Source of the DNA: Bartonella fuyuanensis | GTDB lineage: Bacteria; Pseudomonadota; Alphaproteobacteria; Rhizobiales; Rhizobiaceae | Direction of reading: 5' to 3' | DNA length: 64,000 nt | Assembly (NCBI RefSeq): GCF_014197255.1 | Contig: NZ_JACIFE010000004.1 | Coordinates: 41,692-105,691, forward strand | Part shown: in pieces, positions 21,974 to 32,127 of the stretch | Layout of the letters: the number at the start of each line of letters is the position of its first letter | Position numbering within the stretch: position 1 is the stretch's first letter | Notes under the pieces: model-generated | The model's database searches: none | What the model was told of the DNA's origin: nothing | Seen by the model: only the letters and a program-made list of their open reading frames with translations | Translations under genes and position numbers: made by a program

Positions 21974-24900
21974 ATGCCTATATTAAAGAAAATTATTATT
22001 CCCAAAAACAGTTCTGGTCATATAACGTTTAATGGTGTTTCTGATGGATTTGAAGCTTTTGCGCTTGCTGAATTGAGTTCAGAAATTGCACGCGGTAAAC
22101 CACTCATCTATGTTGTCCGTGACGGAACAAAAATTGCACATTTACAACAAGTTTTAAATTTTATTGAACCCAATTTGCCTGTACTTCCATTTCCTGCGTG
22201 GGATTGTTTGCCTTATGATCGCGTATCACCAGGAATAGCTGTTATGGCACATCGACTATCAGCGTTGGCACGTATAGCAAATTTACGTCAAAATCCACAT
22301 CCTGCAATTATATTAACAACAGCAAATGCAATTATGCAAAAGTTGCCCCCTCGTGAAATGATAGAATCTCAGCTCATTCACTTACATATTGGTCAACGCA
22401 ATAGCATGAGGAATCTAATTCAATTCTTAGAAACCAACGGTTTTGAACACGTTACAGTTGTCCGTGATGTTGGTGAGTTTGCTGTAAGAGGAGGCATACT
22501 TGATATTTTTTCTCCTATGGATGTTGAGCCTTTACGTCTTGATTTTTTTGGAGATACTCTAGAAAGCATCCGCGTATTTGATCCAGAAACTCAAAGAACA
22601 ACACGCCAAACAACTGAAATTTTATTACAAGCAATGAGTGAAGTTGTTCTTACACCAGAATGCATTAACCGTTTTAAAAGCAATTATATCCAAACATTCG
22701 GTATATCACAAAAAAACAACATGCTTTATGAAGCAATTGCTCAAGGTCGGCGTTTTTCCGGTATGGAACATTGGCTTCCATTTTTTTATGAAAACCTTGA
22801 TACTTTTTTTGATCATTGTGGCAACTTACCACTTGTTTTTGAGCATCTCATAGAGGAAGTCTTCATTGAACGCTATCGTCTTATTGAAGACTATTATAAT
22901 GCGCGCAAAGAGCGCGAAAATGATAAAGAAAATTCTATTTCTTATCATCCAGTAGACCCTCGACTTCTCTATTTAACGCCAAAGCGTTTTTTAGAATATG
23001 TGCAACAATATTCACAGCGGATTGATTTTTCGCCTTTTAATATTCCACAAAGTTCGGAACAAACAGTTATTCACGTCAATATTAAACTGGGCTATGATTT
23101 TGTAAAAGAACGTAATGCGCAGGAAAAAAATGTTTTTTCAAGTGTTATTGATTACATTTCATCTTTACGTGCTGCTGGTAAAAAAGTGCTTTTAGCGTGT
23201 TGGAGTGAAGGGTCTTTGCATCGTTTGCTACAAGTTCTCAACGAGCATGGATTAAAAAAAATAGATGTTGTAAAATCTTTACAAACTGTCAAAGCAACAC
23301 CAAGAGATCGCATATTAGCGGCTGTTCTCATGATAGAACATGGTTTTGAATCTGAAGATTTGGCTATTATAGCAGAGCAAGATATCCTTGGTGATCGTTT
23401 TATAAGATCGCCAAAGCGGCGTAAGAGCAATACAAATTTTATTTCTGAAATTTCTGCTTTAAATTCTGGTGATATTGTTGTGCATGTCGATCACGGTATT
23501 GGTCAATTTGTAGGCCTTAAAACCATTACAACCACTGGAATTTTACGAGATTGCCTTGAAATTAAATACGCTGGAGGTGATCGACTCTTTTTACCCGTTG
23601 AAAATATTGAGCTTCTCTCACGTTATGGCTCAGAAGGAATAGAGGTAACTTTAGATAAATTAGGAGGGGGAGCATGGCAAGCACGTAAAGCTCGACTTAA
23701 AAAACATTTATTAGAAATGGCAGGGCAATTAATCCGTATAGCTGCAGAGCGCATGACCCGTGCTGCACCTGCTTTATTCCCACCAGTTGAACCTTTTGAT
23801 GAGTTTGTTGCTTGCTTTCCCTATGAAGAAACCGAAGATCAAATTAATGCAATTGATGCTGTTTTAAATGATTTAGCATCAGGAAAGCCGATGGATCGCT
23901 TGATATGCGGTGATGTTGGTTTTGGAAAAACCGAAGTAGCCATTCGAAGTGCTTTTGTTGCTGCATTAAATGGATATCAAGTGGCTGTCGTTGTCCCAAC
24001 AACTTTGCTTTCACGTCAACATTACAAGACATTTATTTCGCGTTTTCAAGGATTACCGATTAAAATTGGTCATGTTTCAAGGCTTGTGAAAACGAAAGAA
24101 CTTGCACAAGTTAAAAAGGGTATTTCAGATGGTACAATTGATATTGTTATTGGAACCCATGCATTATTAAGTGATGCAGTTAATTTTTCACGGTTAGGTC
24201 TTCTTATCATTGATGAAGAACAACATTTTGGGGTCAAACATAAAGAGCGTTTAAAAGAACTTAAAAGCGATATTCATGTTCTCACACTTTCAGCGACTCC
24301 CATACCACGAACTTTAGGATTGGCATTATCGGGAGTCCGTGAGCTTTCATTAATAACGACTCCACCTATTGATAGAATGGCGGTTCGCACTTTTATTTTA
24401 TCTTTTGATGCACTTGTTATACGCGAAACATTGCTTCGAGAATATTATCGTGGTGGTCAAAGCTTTTATGTTTGTCCTCGTATTTCTGATTTGGCTTTTG
24501 TAGAAGAATATCTCAAAACAAATGTGCCAGAACTCAAAATCGTTGTGGCTCATGGACAAATGCCGGCTGGACAACTTGATGATATTATGAATGCATTTTA
24601 CGATGGGCAATATGATGTTTTGTTATCGACAACCATTATTGAATCTGGTCTGGATATTCCAACAGCTAATACATTAATTGTGCATCGCGCTGAGATGTTT
24701 GGTCTTTCTGCACTCTATCAGTTACGAGGGAGGGTAGGGCGCTCAAAACAACGTGCCTATGCACTTTTTACATTTCCTTCGGGTAAAGTTTTAACGCCTG
24801 CAGCTGATCGTCGTCTTAAAGTATTACAATCCCTTGATACCCTGGGAGCTGGATTTCAATTGGCAAGTCACGATATGGATATTCGTGGTTCAGGCAATTT

Positions 24901-25474
24901 TTTAGGTGAGGAACAATCGGGACATATCAAAGAAGTTGGATTTGAACTCTATCAAAAAATGCTTGAAGAAGCTGTTGCTGAATTAAAAGATGGAGAGCTA
25001 AATGAGGATAGGCAATGGTCACCTCAAATTTCACTTGGTACAACCGTGATGATCCCAGAAAGTTTTGTACCTGACTTATCATTACGTATGGGGCTTTACC
25101 GACGCTTGACAGAACTTGAGAATTTAGACCAGATTAATGAATTCGCAGCAGAGCTAATTGATCGCTTTGGTCCCTTACCCCTTGAAGTTCAACATATCCT
25201 TAAAGTTTTTCATATCAAAACGTTGTGTCGAAAAGCCCATGTAGAAAAATTAGATGCTGGACCAAAAGGTATTGTTATACAGTTTCGCAATAATTATTTC
25301 GTCGATAGTCTTGCTCTTGTTGAGTGGGTGGGAAAACAAGGTTCAATGGCAAAAATTCGTCCAGACCAAAGTATTGCTCTTATTCGAGATTGGGTTAGCG
25401 TTGATGACAGACTTATTGAAGCAGCAACGATTATGACACAACTTGTAGAAATGGCACAACAACATCCTGTTTAA
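21974..25474 (+). CDS. mfd: transcription-repair coupling factor
   Basis: Large DNA translocase (about 1166 residues) that removes stalled RNA polymerase and recruits UvrA to lesions. An N-terminal UvrB-like region contains GRRFSGMEHWLPFFYE, followed by a polymerase-interaction domain starting around GDIVVHVDHGIGQF. The RecG-like motor has Walker A GDVGFGKTE, the box IIDEEQHFG, TLSATPIPRTL and QLRGRVGRS. The C-terminal TRCF domain is present. An in-frame TTG at 21965 overlaps sdhE; ATG 21974 is preferred, although neither has a clear ribosome site. Confidence 0.95.
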   Translation: MPILKKIIIPKNSSGHITFNGVSDGFEAFALAELSSEIARGKPLIYVVRDGTKIAHLQQVLNFIEPNLPVLPFPAWDCLPYDRVSPGIAVMAHRLSALARIANLRQNPHPAIILTTANAIMQKLPPREMIESQLIHLHIGQRNSMRNLIQFLETNGFEHVTVVRDVGEFAVRGGILDIFSPMDVEPLRLDFFGDTLESIRVFDPETQRTTRQTTEILLQAMSEVVLTPECINRFKSNYIQTFGISQKNNMLYEAIAQGRRFSGMEHWLPFFYENLDTFFDHCGNLPLVFEHLIEEVFIERYRLIEDYYNARKERENDKENSISYHPVDPRLLYLTPKRFLEYVQQYSQRIDFSPFNIPQSSEQTVIHVNIKLGYDFVKERNAQEKNVFSSVIDYISSLRAAGKKVLLACWSEGSLHRLLQVLNEHGLKKIDVVKSLQTVKATPRDRILAAVLMIEHGFESEDLAIIAEQDILGDRFIRSPKRRKSNTNFISEISALNSGDIVVHVDHGIGQFVGLKTITTTGILRDCLEIKYAGGDRLFLPVENIELLSRYGSEGIEVTLDKLGGGAWQARKARLKKHLLEMAGQLIRIAAERMTRAAPALFPPVEPFDEFVACFPYEETEDQINAIDAVLNDLASGKPMDRLICGDVGFGKTEVAIRSAFVAALNGYQVAVVVPTTLLSRQHYKTFISRFQGLPIKIGHVSRLVKTKELAQVKKGISDGTIDIVIGTHALLSDAVNFSRLGLLIIDEEQHFGVKHKERLKELKSDIHVLTLSATPIPRTLGLALSGVRELSLITTPPIDRMAVRTFILSFDALVIRETLLREYYRGGQSFYVCPRISDLAFVEEYLKTNVPELKIVVAHGQMPAGQLDDIMNAFYDGQYDVLLSTTIIESGLDIPTANTLIVHRAEMFGLSALYQLRGRVGRSKQRAYALFTFPSGKVLTPAADRRLKVLQSLDTLGAGFQLASHDMDIRGSGNFLGEEQSGHIKEVGFELYQKMLEEAVAELKDGELNEDRQWSPQISLGTTVMIPESFVPDLSLRMGLYRRLTELENLDQINEFAAELIDRFGPLPLEVQHILKVFHIKTLCRKAHVEKLDAGPKGIVIQFRNNYFVDSLALVEWVGKQGSMAKIRPDQSIALIRDWVSVDDRLIEAATIMTQLVEMAQQHPV

Positions 25475-25493
25475 AGTAGTTTTTCTACTTTTC
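25473..25493 (+). terminator. possible terminator after mfd
   Basis: AAAGTAG at 25473-25479 pairs with CTACTTT at 25485-25491 around a five-T loop, immediately at the mfd stop codon. The stem is short and the following T-run minimal, so termination is only plausible. Confidence 0.35.
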
Positions 25494-25733
25494 AACACAT
25501 TCCTTATTTTTATAAGATTATTCTATATAAATATCTGTTTGTTGTTTTTTATAAAAATAAAATTTAATTTTATAATGAAATAATCTCTTCTGTATTTGTT
25601 ATAATACGTATTGATATAATTAAGAAAATAACTTAGGCGTTAGAAGCGCAATAGAAAGAGTTTACACATAGAAGTTTTCTGTAATTTCTCTAAAAAGACA
25701 AAATTTAGGTTAAAATAAGATATCTTCTTCATT

Positions 25734-26213
25734 ACAAAAATTGCTAACAATGGTTTTTTGTTACTCCCCTTAATATATGGCGTAAAAAACGCTCATGCTG
25801 AGTTTAGCTTAACTGAGCTATCGCTTTCTAGTTTAACGCTTGACGAGAAATATAAGCGTATTAAAGCAAGGCTACAAGTTATTAAAAAGAGATTGAAATT
25901 TATTGAAAAGACATTCGCTGATTTAATGCTTTCGCCAATACGCTCTCATAATATAGAACATTATAGACTTCTACAAGAACACAGCGACCTTAATGGAGAG
26001 CGTTATAAGCTTTTTTCAAAACCAAGTGATTTAGCGCAAGAAACGGAAAATTTTGCATATTGAGCGTATGAGCAAGCGAATAGAGTAGGAGAGTATGAAG
26101 AGAAAGTAAGTAAAGCAAAAAATATCTAAAATCTTGAAGCGCTTATGGATTAGGATTCGATAGTGATACAGAAAACATCAGAATTCTTAGTGATAGCGAG
26201 ATTGATGAAGTGA
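25734..26213 (+). pseudogene. secreted coiled-coil protein relic, VirB5/TrwJ-like
   Basis: One reading frame of about 160 codons runs through this stretch, interrupted by TGA 26061-26063, TAA 26127-26129 and TAG 26151-26153. It opens with a signal-peptide-like segment (GFLLLPLIYGVKNAHAEF, with an AHA-type cleavage site), then charged helical sequence (LDEKYKRIKARLQVIKKRLK) and, after the first stop, YEQANRVGEYEEKVSKAKNI and NLEALMD. That last block resembles the helical region of VirB5/TrwJ minor pilus proteins of type IV secretion systems, though no strict motif proves it. No start codon with ribosome site was found. No other secretion genes lie nearby. Confidence 0.4.
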
Positions 26214-26289
26214 TATAATTGTATTCATTTATGGTTCTTTCTTTCAAAATTGAAAAGAATTTGTTGGACAGTGATATAGGGGATATATT

Positions 26290-26535
26290 ATGGAAAGATT
26301 TTAGTTGGATGAAAGATTCTCTGAATTAATCAAGCACTTTGAAGAATGAGTAGTGATGAGTATCTCAGATTGTGAAAAACAGGTAATTAGTGGTATAAAA
26401 GATATGATGATGCGCAATTCTTCGAATGTAAAAGTTACTCCTTTATTATCTAGAAGCACGAAAGAAATATATCATATAATGCTTCCAGAAAAGAGAAAAA
26501 TTATACATCGTATGTATGTTCATGTTAAAAAATGA
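26290..26535 (+). pseudogene. unknown broken reading frame with preserved ribosome site
   Basis: ATG 26290 follows TAGGGGA and opens an 81-codon frame with an early TAG at 26302-26304 and a TGA at 26347-26349. Between the stops it reads LDERFSELIKHFEE, and afterwards MSISDCEKQVISGIKDMM to a basic end (KRKIIHRMYVHVKK). A GTG/ATG at 26353-26356 could still start a 60-residue product. I do not recognise the family. A degraded accessory gene is the best description. Confidence 0.3.
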
Positions 26536-26991
26536 TTCAAGTAAAGAGTGTAGTTTTATTTTTGCAAAAATATGTTTAAAATAAAAAAATATTTAATTTT
26601 TTATAACAGTATATTTTAGAATTTTTCGTGAAAAATAATGTATGGTAATATCTATTAAAATTTATCTTGGATAAATACAGAAAATTATGATGAGTACCAG
26701 AAAGTAGCAAAAATAAATAATTTATTAATCATGTATTTTTGTTTTATTATTATCACCTGATAATATAATAAAATGAGGACATTATGACTGATACGTTTTT
26801 ATGTTCATTTTAATAAATTTTAATCAATAGAATAAGCGCTTGCGATATTAATACGTTTTGTCTAGAGTATATCATCATTTGAAAGTGATTATTCCCAAAC
26901 CTCCAGTGGAAGGTCGTGTCCTAATTGGCATGGCTTTCTCTTTTGATCTCTCTTTTTTATGAACGGCTCATAGCCATAAGAAAAATTCCCC

Positions 26992-27275
26992 TCACGCTTG
27001 TTTTTTATTTTTTGTTTTATCAGTAATATTGATAATATTACTGTTTTTAGAAACCTTCCAGTTTTTTAGAATTATACTTGTCTTGCTTTGTTTGTTTAAT
27101 TTTTCTTGTTATAGATACGCACTTTCACAAACTTTGGCATCTCGAAAAAGAAAAGCTTTTTTATAGTTCTCGGCATTGCCATAGACACGCCCACGCACTT
27201 GAGAAGAATGACATATTTTATATTGTCATAAAACCAACAATTGCCATCATGTAACAAATTATTTTTATTTTTCAT
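26992..27275 (-). pseudogene. phage-type beta-helix repeat protein relic (VYGNA hexapeptide repeats)
   Basis: On the minus strand, ATG 27275 begins LLHDGNCWFYDNIKYVI; after a frameshift near 27210 the next frame reads SSQVRGRVYGNAE and AFLFRDAKVCESAYL, then TAA 27111-27109, then continues open to KTKNKKQA and TGA 26994-26992. The pattern GNCWxYDNA followed by repeats of the type xVxGNA is the left-handed beta-helix repeat found in phage-associated proteins (family pattern recalled, not searched). A GAGGGGA ribosome-like site follows, with ATG 26977 opening a further small broken frame (MAMSR, then a frameshift to PIRTRPSTGGLGIITF, ending at 26875). Confidence 0.5.
27021..27048 (+). terminator. 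AT-rich hairpin with T-run
   Basis: CAGTAATATT at 27021-27030 pairs perfectly with AATATTACTG at 27034-27043 over a three-base loop and is followed by TTTTT. It lies inside the beta-helix relic but on the opposite strand to it, so it may be chance in AT-rich DNA. Confidence 0.25.
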
Positions 27276-28807
27276 CCGATTAAAGATTTAAATCTTTACT
27301 AATTTAAATTCTAATATAAAAATGAATTTAACGTATCATTATATTTTTTATAAATAAACAAATATAGAACTATAAAGTATTTATCTTATTCATTCCCCGT
27401 TTATTTTTTATCCGGTAAAAAATATTGAAATTATAAAATCACTATTTTTTTGATCCTTTTTTGTATTCTTAATGAATTAAAACTTAGAAGCTATAATAAT
27501 AGTTTAAAACGATTACTTTCTTTAGTATTTAATAAGATATTGCTATAATATTCTTATTTTACACTTTTCATTTTAAAAATTGTAATTTCACGTTTTAGTA
27601 ATGCAATTAATCATCCAACTATTAAAACAAGTTGGATCTTTTATATTATCGACAATTTTAAACGATTTCTTTTTAAACAATGCAATTTGTATCTGATAAA
27701 AACGTATCACAAAATTTATGAACTTTTGTAAATTTAGCTACTTTTATTTCATTTGAATGCACATATGCGTTACACCACTTGCATTATACTCTATTCATAC
27801 ATGGCAATCTTGTATAAAAAATGGTCAAATAAAACACGTGTAAAAGTGTGGACTCTAAAGAGGATTTCTATAAAATAATTTCAAACAACATATTAACTTT
27901 ATTATATTTTTATTTACAAAATCTTTTACAAAAGTGAAGGTGCAAGTGAATAAATTTTGTTGGTTCAATATATAGAGAGGGTTGTGATATTAGGTTGCTT
28001 GTTAAATATGAAAAATGCTAAGATATTATTATAAAAGAATATATTATTTTATTTTTAATGAAATTTATTATCAATGAAATATTTTCAACAGTTATAAATT
28101 TTTTGTTTGAGAATATGTCGTTAAATTAAGAAAAAATTGATTTTTTAATTGCGTATTTTCAACCTCAACTTTTTAACCAAAAGCTATAAACCACAAAGAT
28201 TTTATAATATAAAAAACATACCATTATTATTTTGTAAAAAAGGATAGAAAATTCCTTACAGAAAAAACTTCTTTGCAATTTTTCAAAAGCTGTGAACACG
28301 AACGGATTTAGTTCATCAAATGTTCTCATAAATTGATTTTATCTTTTTTATTTCAACTTTAAGGACACATAAAAAGAATAAATTTTTCTGATATTTTAGA
28401 ACTTCATACATTGCAATACTTGTTTCTAAAGCTTTAATTAAGCTTAATGTGAAAAGTAATCAGTATAAAATTTTAAATTAATAAAATTTTTAGAATAGCA
28501 TGGAAGTTCATTTTAATTCATAATACAGTGCTGATTCGTTTGTGTAATCTTAGTTTAAATACACAGAGGTATTTTGTGGATAAATTACAATCAAATATCA
28601 GTATGATAAAGAGGGGAGTGCTGTATGGATATAAAATTCAAATAACCCGCGGTATTCTTTTTTATAAATTTAACTTTTTTATATATATTAAAGTAAAAAT
28701 AATAAAATTAACTGTTGTTTTATTATATATTTCGTAAATTTAAATTAGAATTATATTTAATATTTTTTTTAATTACTCAAAAGTGCGTTGAAAGGATTGA
28801 CTTAATT
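27276..28807. other. long AT-rich stretch without recognisable gene
   Basis: About 1.5 kb of strongly AT-rich sequence. Open frames here (for example at 28528-28737) are low-complexity Ile/Lys/Phe/Tyr strings with no ribosome site or family-like pattern. I see no tRNA, no repeat array and no clear relic. It precedes the IalB-family gene and probably contains that gene's promoter. Confidence 0.6.
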
Positions 28808-29419
28808 ATGTCGCATAAAAATGTTTATTCTACTGTTTCAGTATTAGTTGTATTCACTACTTTTTTTCTTATAGCTGCTATTTCTGCAAATGCGCAAACT
28901 TTATCTCAAGGTTGGTATAAAGTTTGTAGCAAGCAGCATGATGTTGATATTTGTAATACAATGAATACTGTATTATCGAATACGGGACAACCTTTAACGG
29001 CTTTTAATCTTGTTGAAATAAAAGGGAAGCAAAATGAAAAACGTATAGGTATTCAAGTGCCTACAGGTCGTTTTTTGCCAGAAGGTGTTCACGTTAAAAT
29101 TGGTGATAATTTCTCTAGAAAAATTCCTTATATTATTTGTAATGGACCAAGTTGTATTGCCAATGATGTCTTAGATGATAAGCTTATAGCCGCTATGAAA
29201 AATGGTACAAAAATGATTGTAACCACAGTTAATTTTCGTGGTTCAGCTAATCCTATTGAATTTTCTCTTAATGGATTTACAGCTGCGTATACTGGCCCTG
29301 GTATGGAAGAAAAAGATTTCCAACAAGAACAAATAAAATTGCAGCAAGCTATTCAATCAAAGCAAAAAGAAATTGAAGAGCGTATGCGAGCTGAACAAGA
29401 GAAAGCAAAACAAAACTAA
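28808..29419 (+). CDS. IalB-family invasion-associated protein
   Basis: A 203-residue exported protein of the invasion-associated locus B family, found in Bartonella and other Rhizobiales. ATG 28808 gives MSHKNVYST, a hydrophobic helix and a signal-peptidase site near SANAQTLSQ. The mature domain contains GWYKVCSKQ, DICNTMN, GIQVPTGRFLPEGV and CNGPSCIA, the family's paired cysteines. The last ~35 residues are a Gln/Lys/Glu-rich coiled coil (EEKDFQQEQIKLQQAI), longer than the basic family domain. The longer open frame from 28715 is hydrophobic noise. It converges with rne on a shared hairpin. Whether it has the invasion role described for IalB is not visible from sequence. Confidence 0.85.
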   Translation: MSHKNVYSTVSVLVVFTTFFLIAAISANAQTLSQGWYKVCSKQHDVDICNTMNTVLSNTGQPLTAFNLVEIKGKQNEKRIGIQVPTGRFLPEGVHVKIGDNFSRKIPYIICNGPSCIANDVLDDKLIAAMKNGTKMIVTTVNFRGSANPIEFSLNGFTAAYTGPGMEEKDFQQEQIKLQQAIQSKQKEIEERMRAEQEKAKQN

Positions 29420-29470
29420 TAGGCACACATTATAGAATTAGTTGGAATTTTTTCTATAATTATTTATTAT

Positions 29471-29500
29471 AACCGCCACAATTTTTTGTGGCGGTTTTCG
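29471..29500. terminator. bidirectional terminator between IalB-family gene and rne
   Basis: AACCGCCACAA at 29471-29481 pairs perfectly with TTGTGGCGGTT at 29486-29496 over a TTTT loop, with a T-run on the plus side and A-rich sequence before it. It lies between two convergent genes and can serve both. It is the strongest terminator seen in the window. Confidence 0.85.
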
Positions 29501-29505
29501 TATTC

Positions 29506-32127
29506 TTAATTTTTGGAAAGAGTTTTGCGTTTCCACCAACCAATTCGCTCAGTTTTAGGAGCATCATTGGACGCTGATGAGATAACAACAGGTTGGTTGA
29601 TTGTTGCTTCAATTTTAATAGGAGAGGTTTCGACAACTTCCTCCATCTCCATTCCAGCTTTTTTCTTTAATGTTTTTTGTATGTGTGTTGTCTCTTTAGA
29701 GGATGTTTTTTTGTGTATACTACGTGTTGCTTTTTTACTATTTTCAAACGTTTTATTCTCTACCTCATGAATAGATCTATCTGCTTTTTTCGTTTTAATC
29801 TTACGTCTTGAACTGGTTATAGACTTTTCTTCAAGCGATTTTTGTTCTGCAATATTTTGACCATTTTCTAGAAAAATTTGGCTTTCGACAACTTTTGAAG
29901 AAGGTTTTTTAGGTTTAATATTTGTGTCAATTTTTATAGATTCATCTTGTCGATGTATATCTAGAGCTTGTGTATCATTTTTTATTTCTTCAAACTCAAA
30001 AGATTTAGCAGATGTAACACGATGTCTGCGATGTTCTGCTTTAATTTCTGCTAAAGCCTGCTTAGCAAAATCTCCCACTGGTTCTGCATAAGGAACGCGA
30101 AACTGATGAAAACTATTATCTTGATTGCGTCGACCACCTCGATGTCCTCGGCGACGTCCTCGATGATAAGGATCATCACTTAACGTATCTTCTTTTTTAT
30201 GAACGGTAGAGAGAGAATGATCAGTAATTTCATTGGGATGATTTTTTCGCTGAAGCTTTTGGTTTGTTTCAGTAGGAGGGGAATTTTCAATGGATTCACT
30301 CTTTAGGAAAACAGAATCTTTAATTTCTTGCTTATTCTCATTTCCCAATGAAGATTGAGAAGTGCTTTCTGCTATTGTGCCTTTAGAAATAACAAAATGT
30401 TGCGTTCCAATATTATTATCTGCTTCAATACTAATATTAAGTTTAAAGCGTGTTTCTAAATTAACAAGAATATCGCGTTTGTGATTTAATACATAAAGTG
30501 CTGTTGTTACGGGTGTGCGCACAATAATATTATATCGTGAATTATGAAGAAGATATTCTTCAATTGAGCGCATAACATGTAAAGCAATTGATGATTCAGA
30601 ACGTATACTTCCTGTTCCTGCGCAATGTGGACAGGGTTGTGTTGTACTTTCTAAAACCGATATGCGAATACGTTGACGACTCATTTCTAAAAGGCCAAAG
30701 TGTGAAATATGACCAACTTGAATACGAGCACGATCATTTTTTAAACAGTCTTTTAATTTTTTTTCGACTAATCGCACATTTCGTTCTTCAAGCATATCAA
30801 TAAAATCAATCACTATTAAACCAGCAAGATCACGTAAGCGTAATTGACGCGCTATTTCTTCTGCAGCTTCAAGGTTAGTTTGTAAAGCTGTCTTTTCAAC
30901 AGAAAATTCTCTCGTAGAGCGTCCAGAATTTACGTCAATAGAAACAAGTGCTTCTGTTTGATTAATAACAAGATAACCACCAGATTTTAAAGAAACCTGT
31001 GGTTGCAACATTTTATCAAGCTGAATTTCAATATCATTTCTTGCAAAAATAGGTGTAGGATCACGATAAGGTTGTACAACTTTTGCATGACTTGGCATGA
31101 GCATACGCATAAAGTCTTTCGCTTCACGATATCCTTGATCTCCCGAGACAAGAATTTCACTAATACTCTTATTGTAAAGATCTCGTATAGAACGCTTTAT
31201 GAGATTGCTTTCTTCATGAACAAGGCAGGGCGCTGTCGATTTGAGCGTCAAAGTGCGAATAGTATCCCATAATCGCATAAGGTATTCATAATCGCGTTTA
31301 ATTTCAGCTTTTGTTCTATTAGCTCCAGCAGTCCGTAAGATAACGCCCATACCCTTTGGAACTGCTAATTCTTTTACAATTTCTTTAAGACGCTTACGAT
31401 CTTGTACATTCGTAATTTTTCGTGAAATTCCACCACCGCGTGCTGTGTTGGGCATAAGAACAGAATAACGACCTGCTAGAGATAGATATGTTGTAAGTGC
31501 TGCCCCTTTATTACCACGTTCTTCCTTAATGACTTGTACTAACAAAATTTGACGTCGTTTAATCACTTCTTGAATTTTATATTGGCGTCCTTGCTTTCTT
31601 TGATAAGTTGGGAGTTCTTCACGGGCATCCCCAGAACCGACCATTTCGATCTCATCATAAGAGACATCGGCATTTAATATTTCTTCTGTATTATCAATTG
31701 TTACAGATTCGGATATGATATCATTTTCATCATCGGCTGCTATGGCATTGTTTTTTTCATTTTTTTTCGTTTTTCTGGAATGTTTTTTATCTTTAGTTGT
31801 TGCTGTCGTGAAAATGTCAACTGGATTTTCCCCTACAGAATCGTTTTCTTCTTCTTCAAGAAGAGCAAGGCGATCAGCAATAGGAATTTGATAATAATCA
31901 GGATGAATTTCAGAAAATGTCAAGAAACCATGACGGTTTCCACCATATTCAACAAAAGCTGCTTGGAGAGACGGTTCTACACGCGTAATACGTGCAAGAT
32001 AAATGTTTCCCTTAAGCTGTTTTTTATGTTCTGATTCAAAATCAAGTTCCTCAATTTTGTTGCCGTGAACAACAACAACACGTGTTTCCTCCCGATGGGA
32101 GGCATCTATAAGCATTTTGTTTGACAT
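29506..32127 (-). CDS. rne: ribonuclease E
   Basis: Endonuclease central to mRNA decay and rRNA/tRNA processing, 873 residues. The N-terminal S1 RNA-binding domain (residues ~37-220) is split by a ~90-residue acidic and lysine-rich insertion, a usual alphaproteobacterial feature. The DNase I-like catalytic domain has its metal aspartates at D398 (SIDVNSG) and D441 (VIDFIDM), and the zinc-link CPHCAGTG begins at residue 499. From ~590 the protein becomes low-complexity and basic (RRGRRRGHRGGRR, many Lys/Glu), the degradosome-scaffold and RNA-binding tail. Its start is 584 bases from the divergent amidase gene, leaving room for the long autoregulatory leader known for rne. Confidence 0.95.
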   Translation of the reverse strand: MSNKMLIDASHREETRVVVVHGNKIEELDFESEHKKQLKGNIYLARITRVEPSLQAAFVEYGGNRHGFLTFSEIHPDYYQIPIADRLALLEEEENDSVGENPVDIFTTATTKDKKHSRKTKKNEKNNAIAADDENDIISESVTIDNTEEILNADVSYDEIEMVGSGDAREELPTYQRKQGRQYKIQEVIKRRQILLVQVIKEERGNKGAALTTYLSLAGRYSVLMPNTARGGGISRKITNVQDRKRLKEIVKELAVPKGMGVILRTAGANRTKAEIKRDYEYLMRLWDTIRTLTLKSTAPCLVHEESNLIKRSIRDLYNKSISEILVSGDQGYREAKDFMRMLMPSHAKVVQPYRDPTPIFARNDIEIQLDKMLQPQVSLKSGGYLVINQTEALVSIDVNSGRSTREFSVEKTALQTNLEAAEEIARQLRLRDLAGLIVIDFIDMLEERNVRLVEKKLKDCLKNDRARIQVGHISHFGLLEMSRQRIRISVLESTTQPCPHCAGTGSIRSESSIALHVMRSIEEYLLHNSRYNIIVRTPVTTALYVLNHKRDILVNLETRFKLNISIEADNNIGTQHFVISKGTIAESTSQSSLGNENKQEIKDSVFLKSESIENSPPTETNQKLQRKNHPNEITDHSLSTVHKKEDTLSDDPYHRGRRRGHRGGRRNQDNSFHQFRVPYAEPVGDFAKQALAEIKAEHRRHRVTSAKSFEFEEIKNDTQALDIHRQDESIKIDTNIKPKKPSSKVVESQIFLENGQNIAEQKSLEEKSITSSRRKIKTKKADRSIHEVENKTFENSKKATRSIHKKTSSKETTHIQKTLKKKAGMEMEEVVETSPIKIEATINQPVVISSASNDAPKTERIGWWKRKTLSKN

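Noticed and set aside
26758..26815. tiny frame after TGAGGA with an ATG at about 26784
   Set aside because: Nine codons only, in AT-rich DNA, with no supporting context.
28528..28737. 69-codon frame before the IalB-family gene
   Set aside because: Low-complexity AT-rich translation, no ribosome site and overlap with the region upstream of a real gene.
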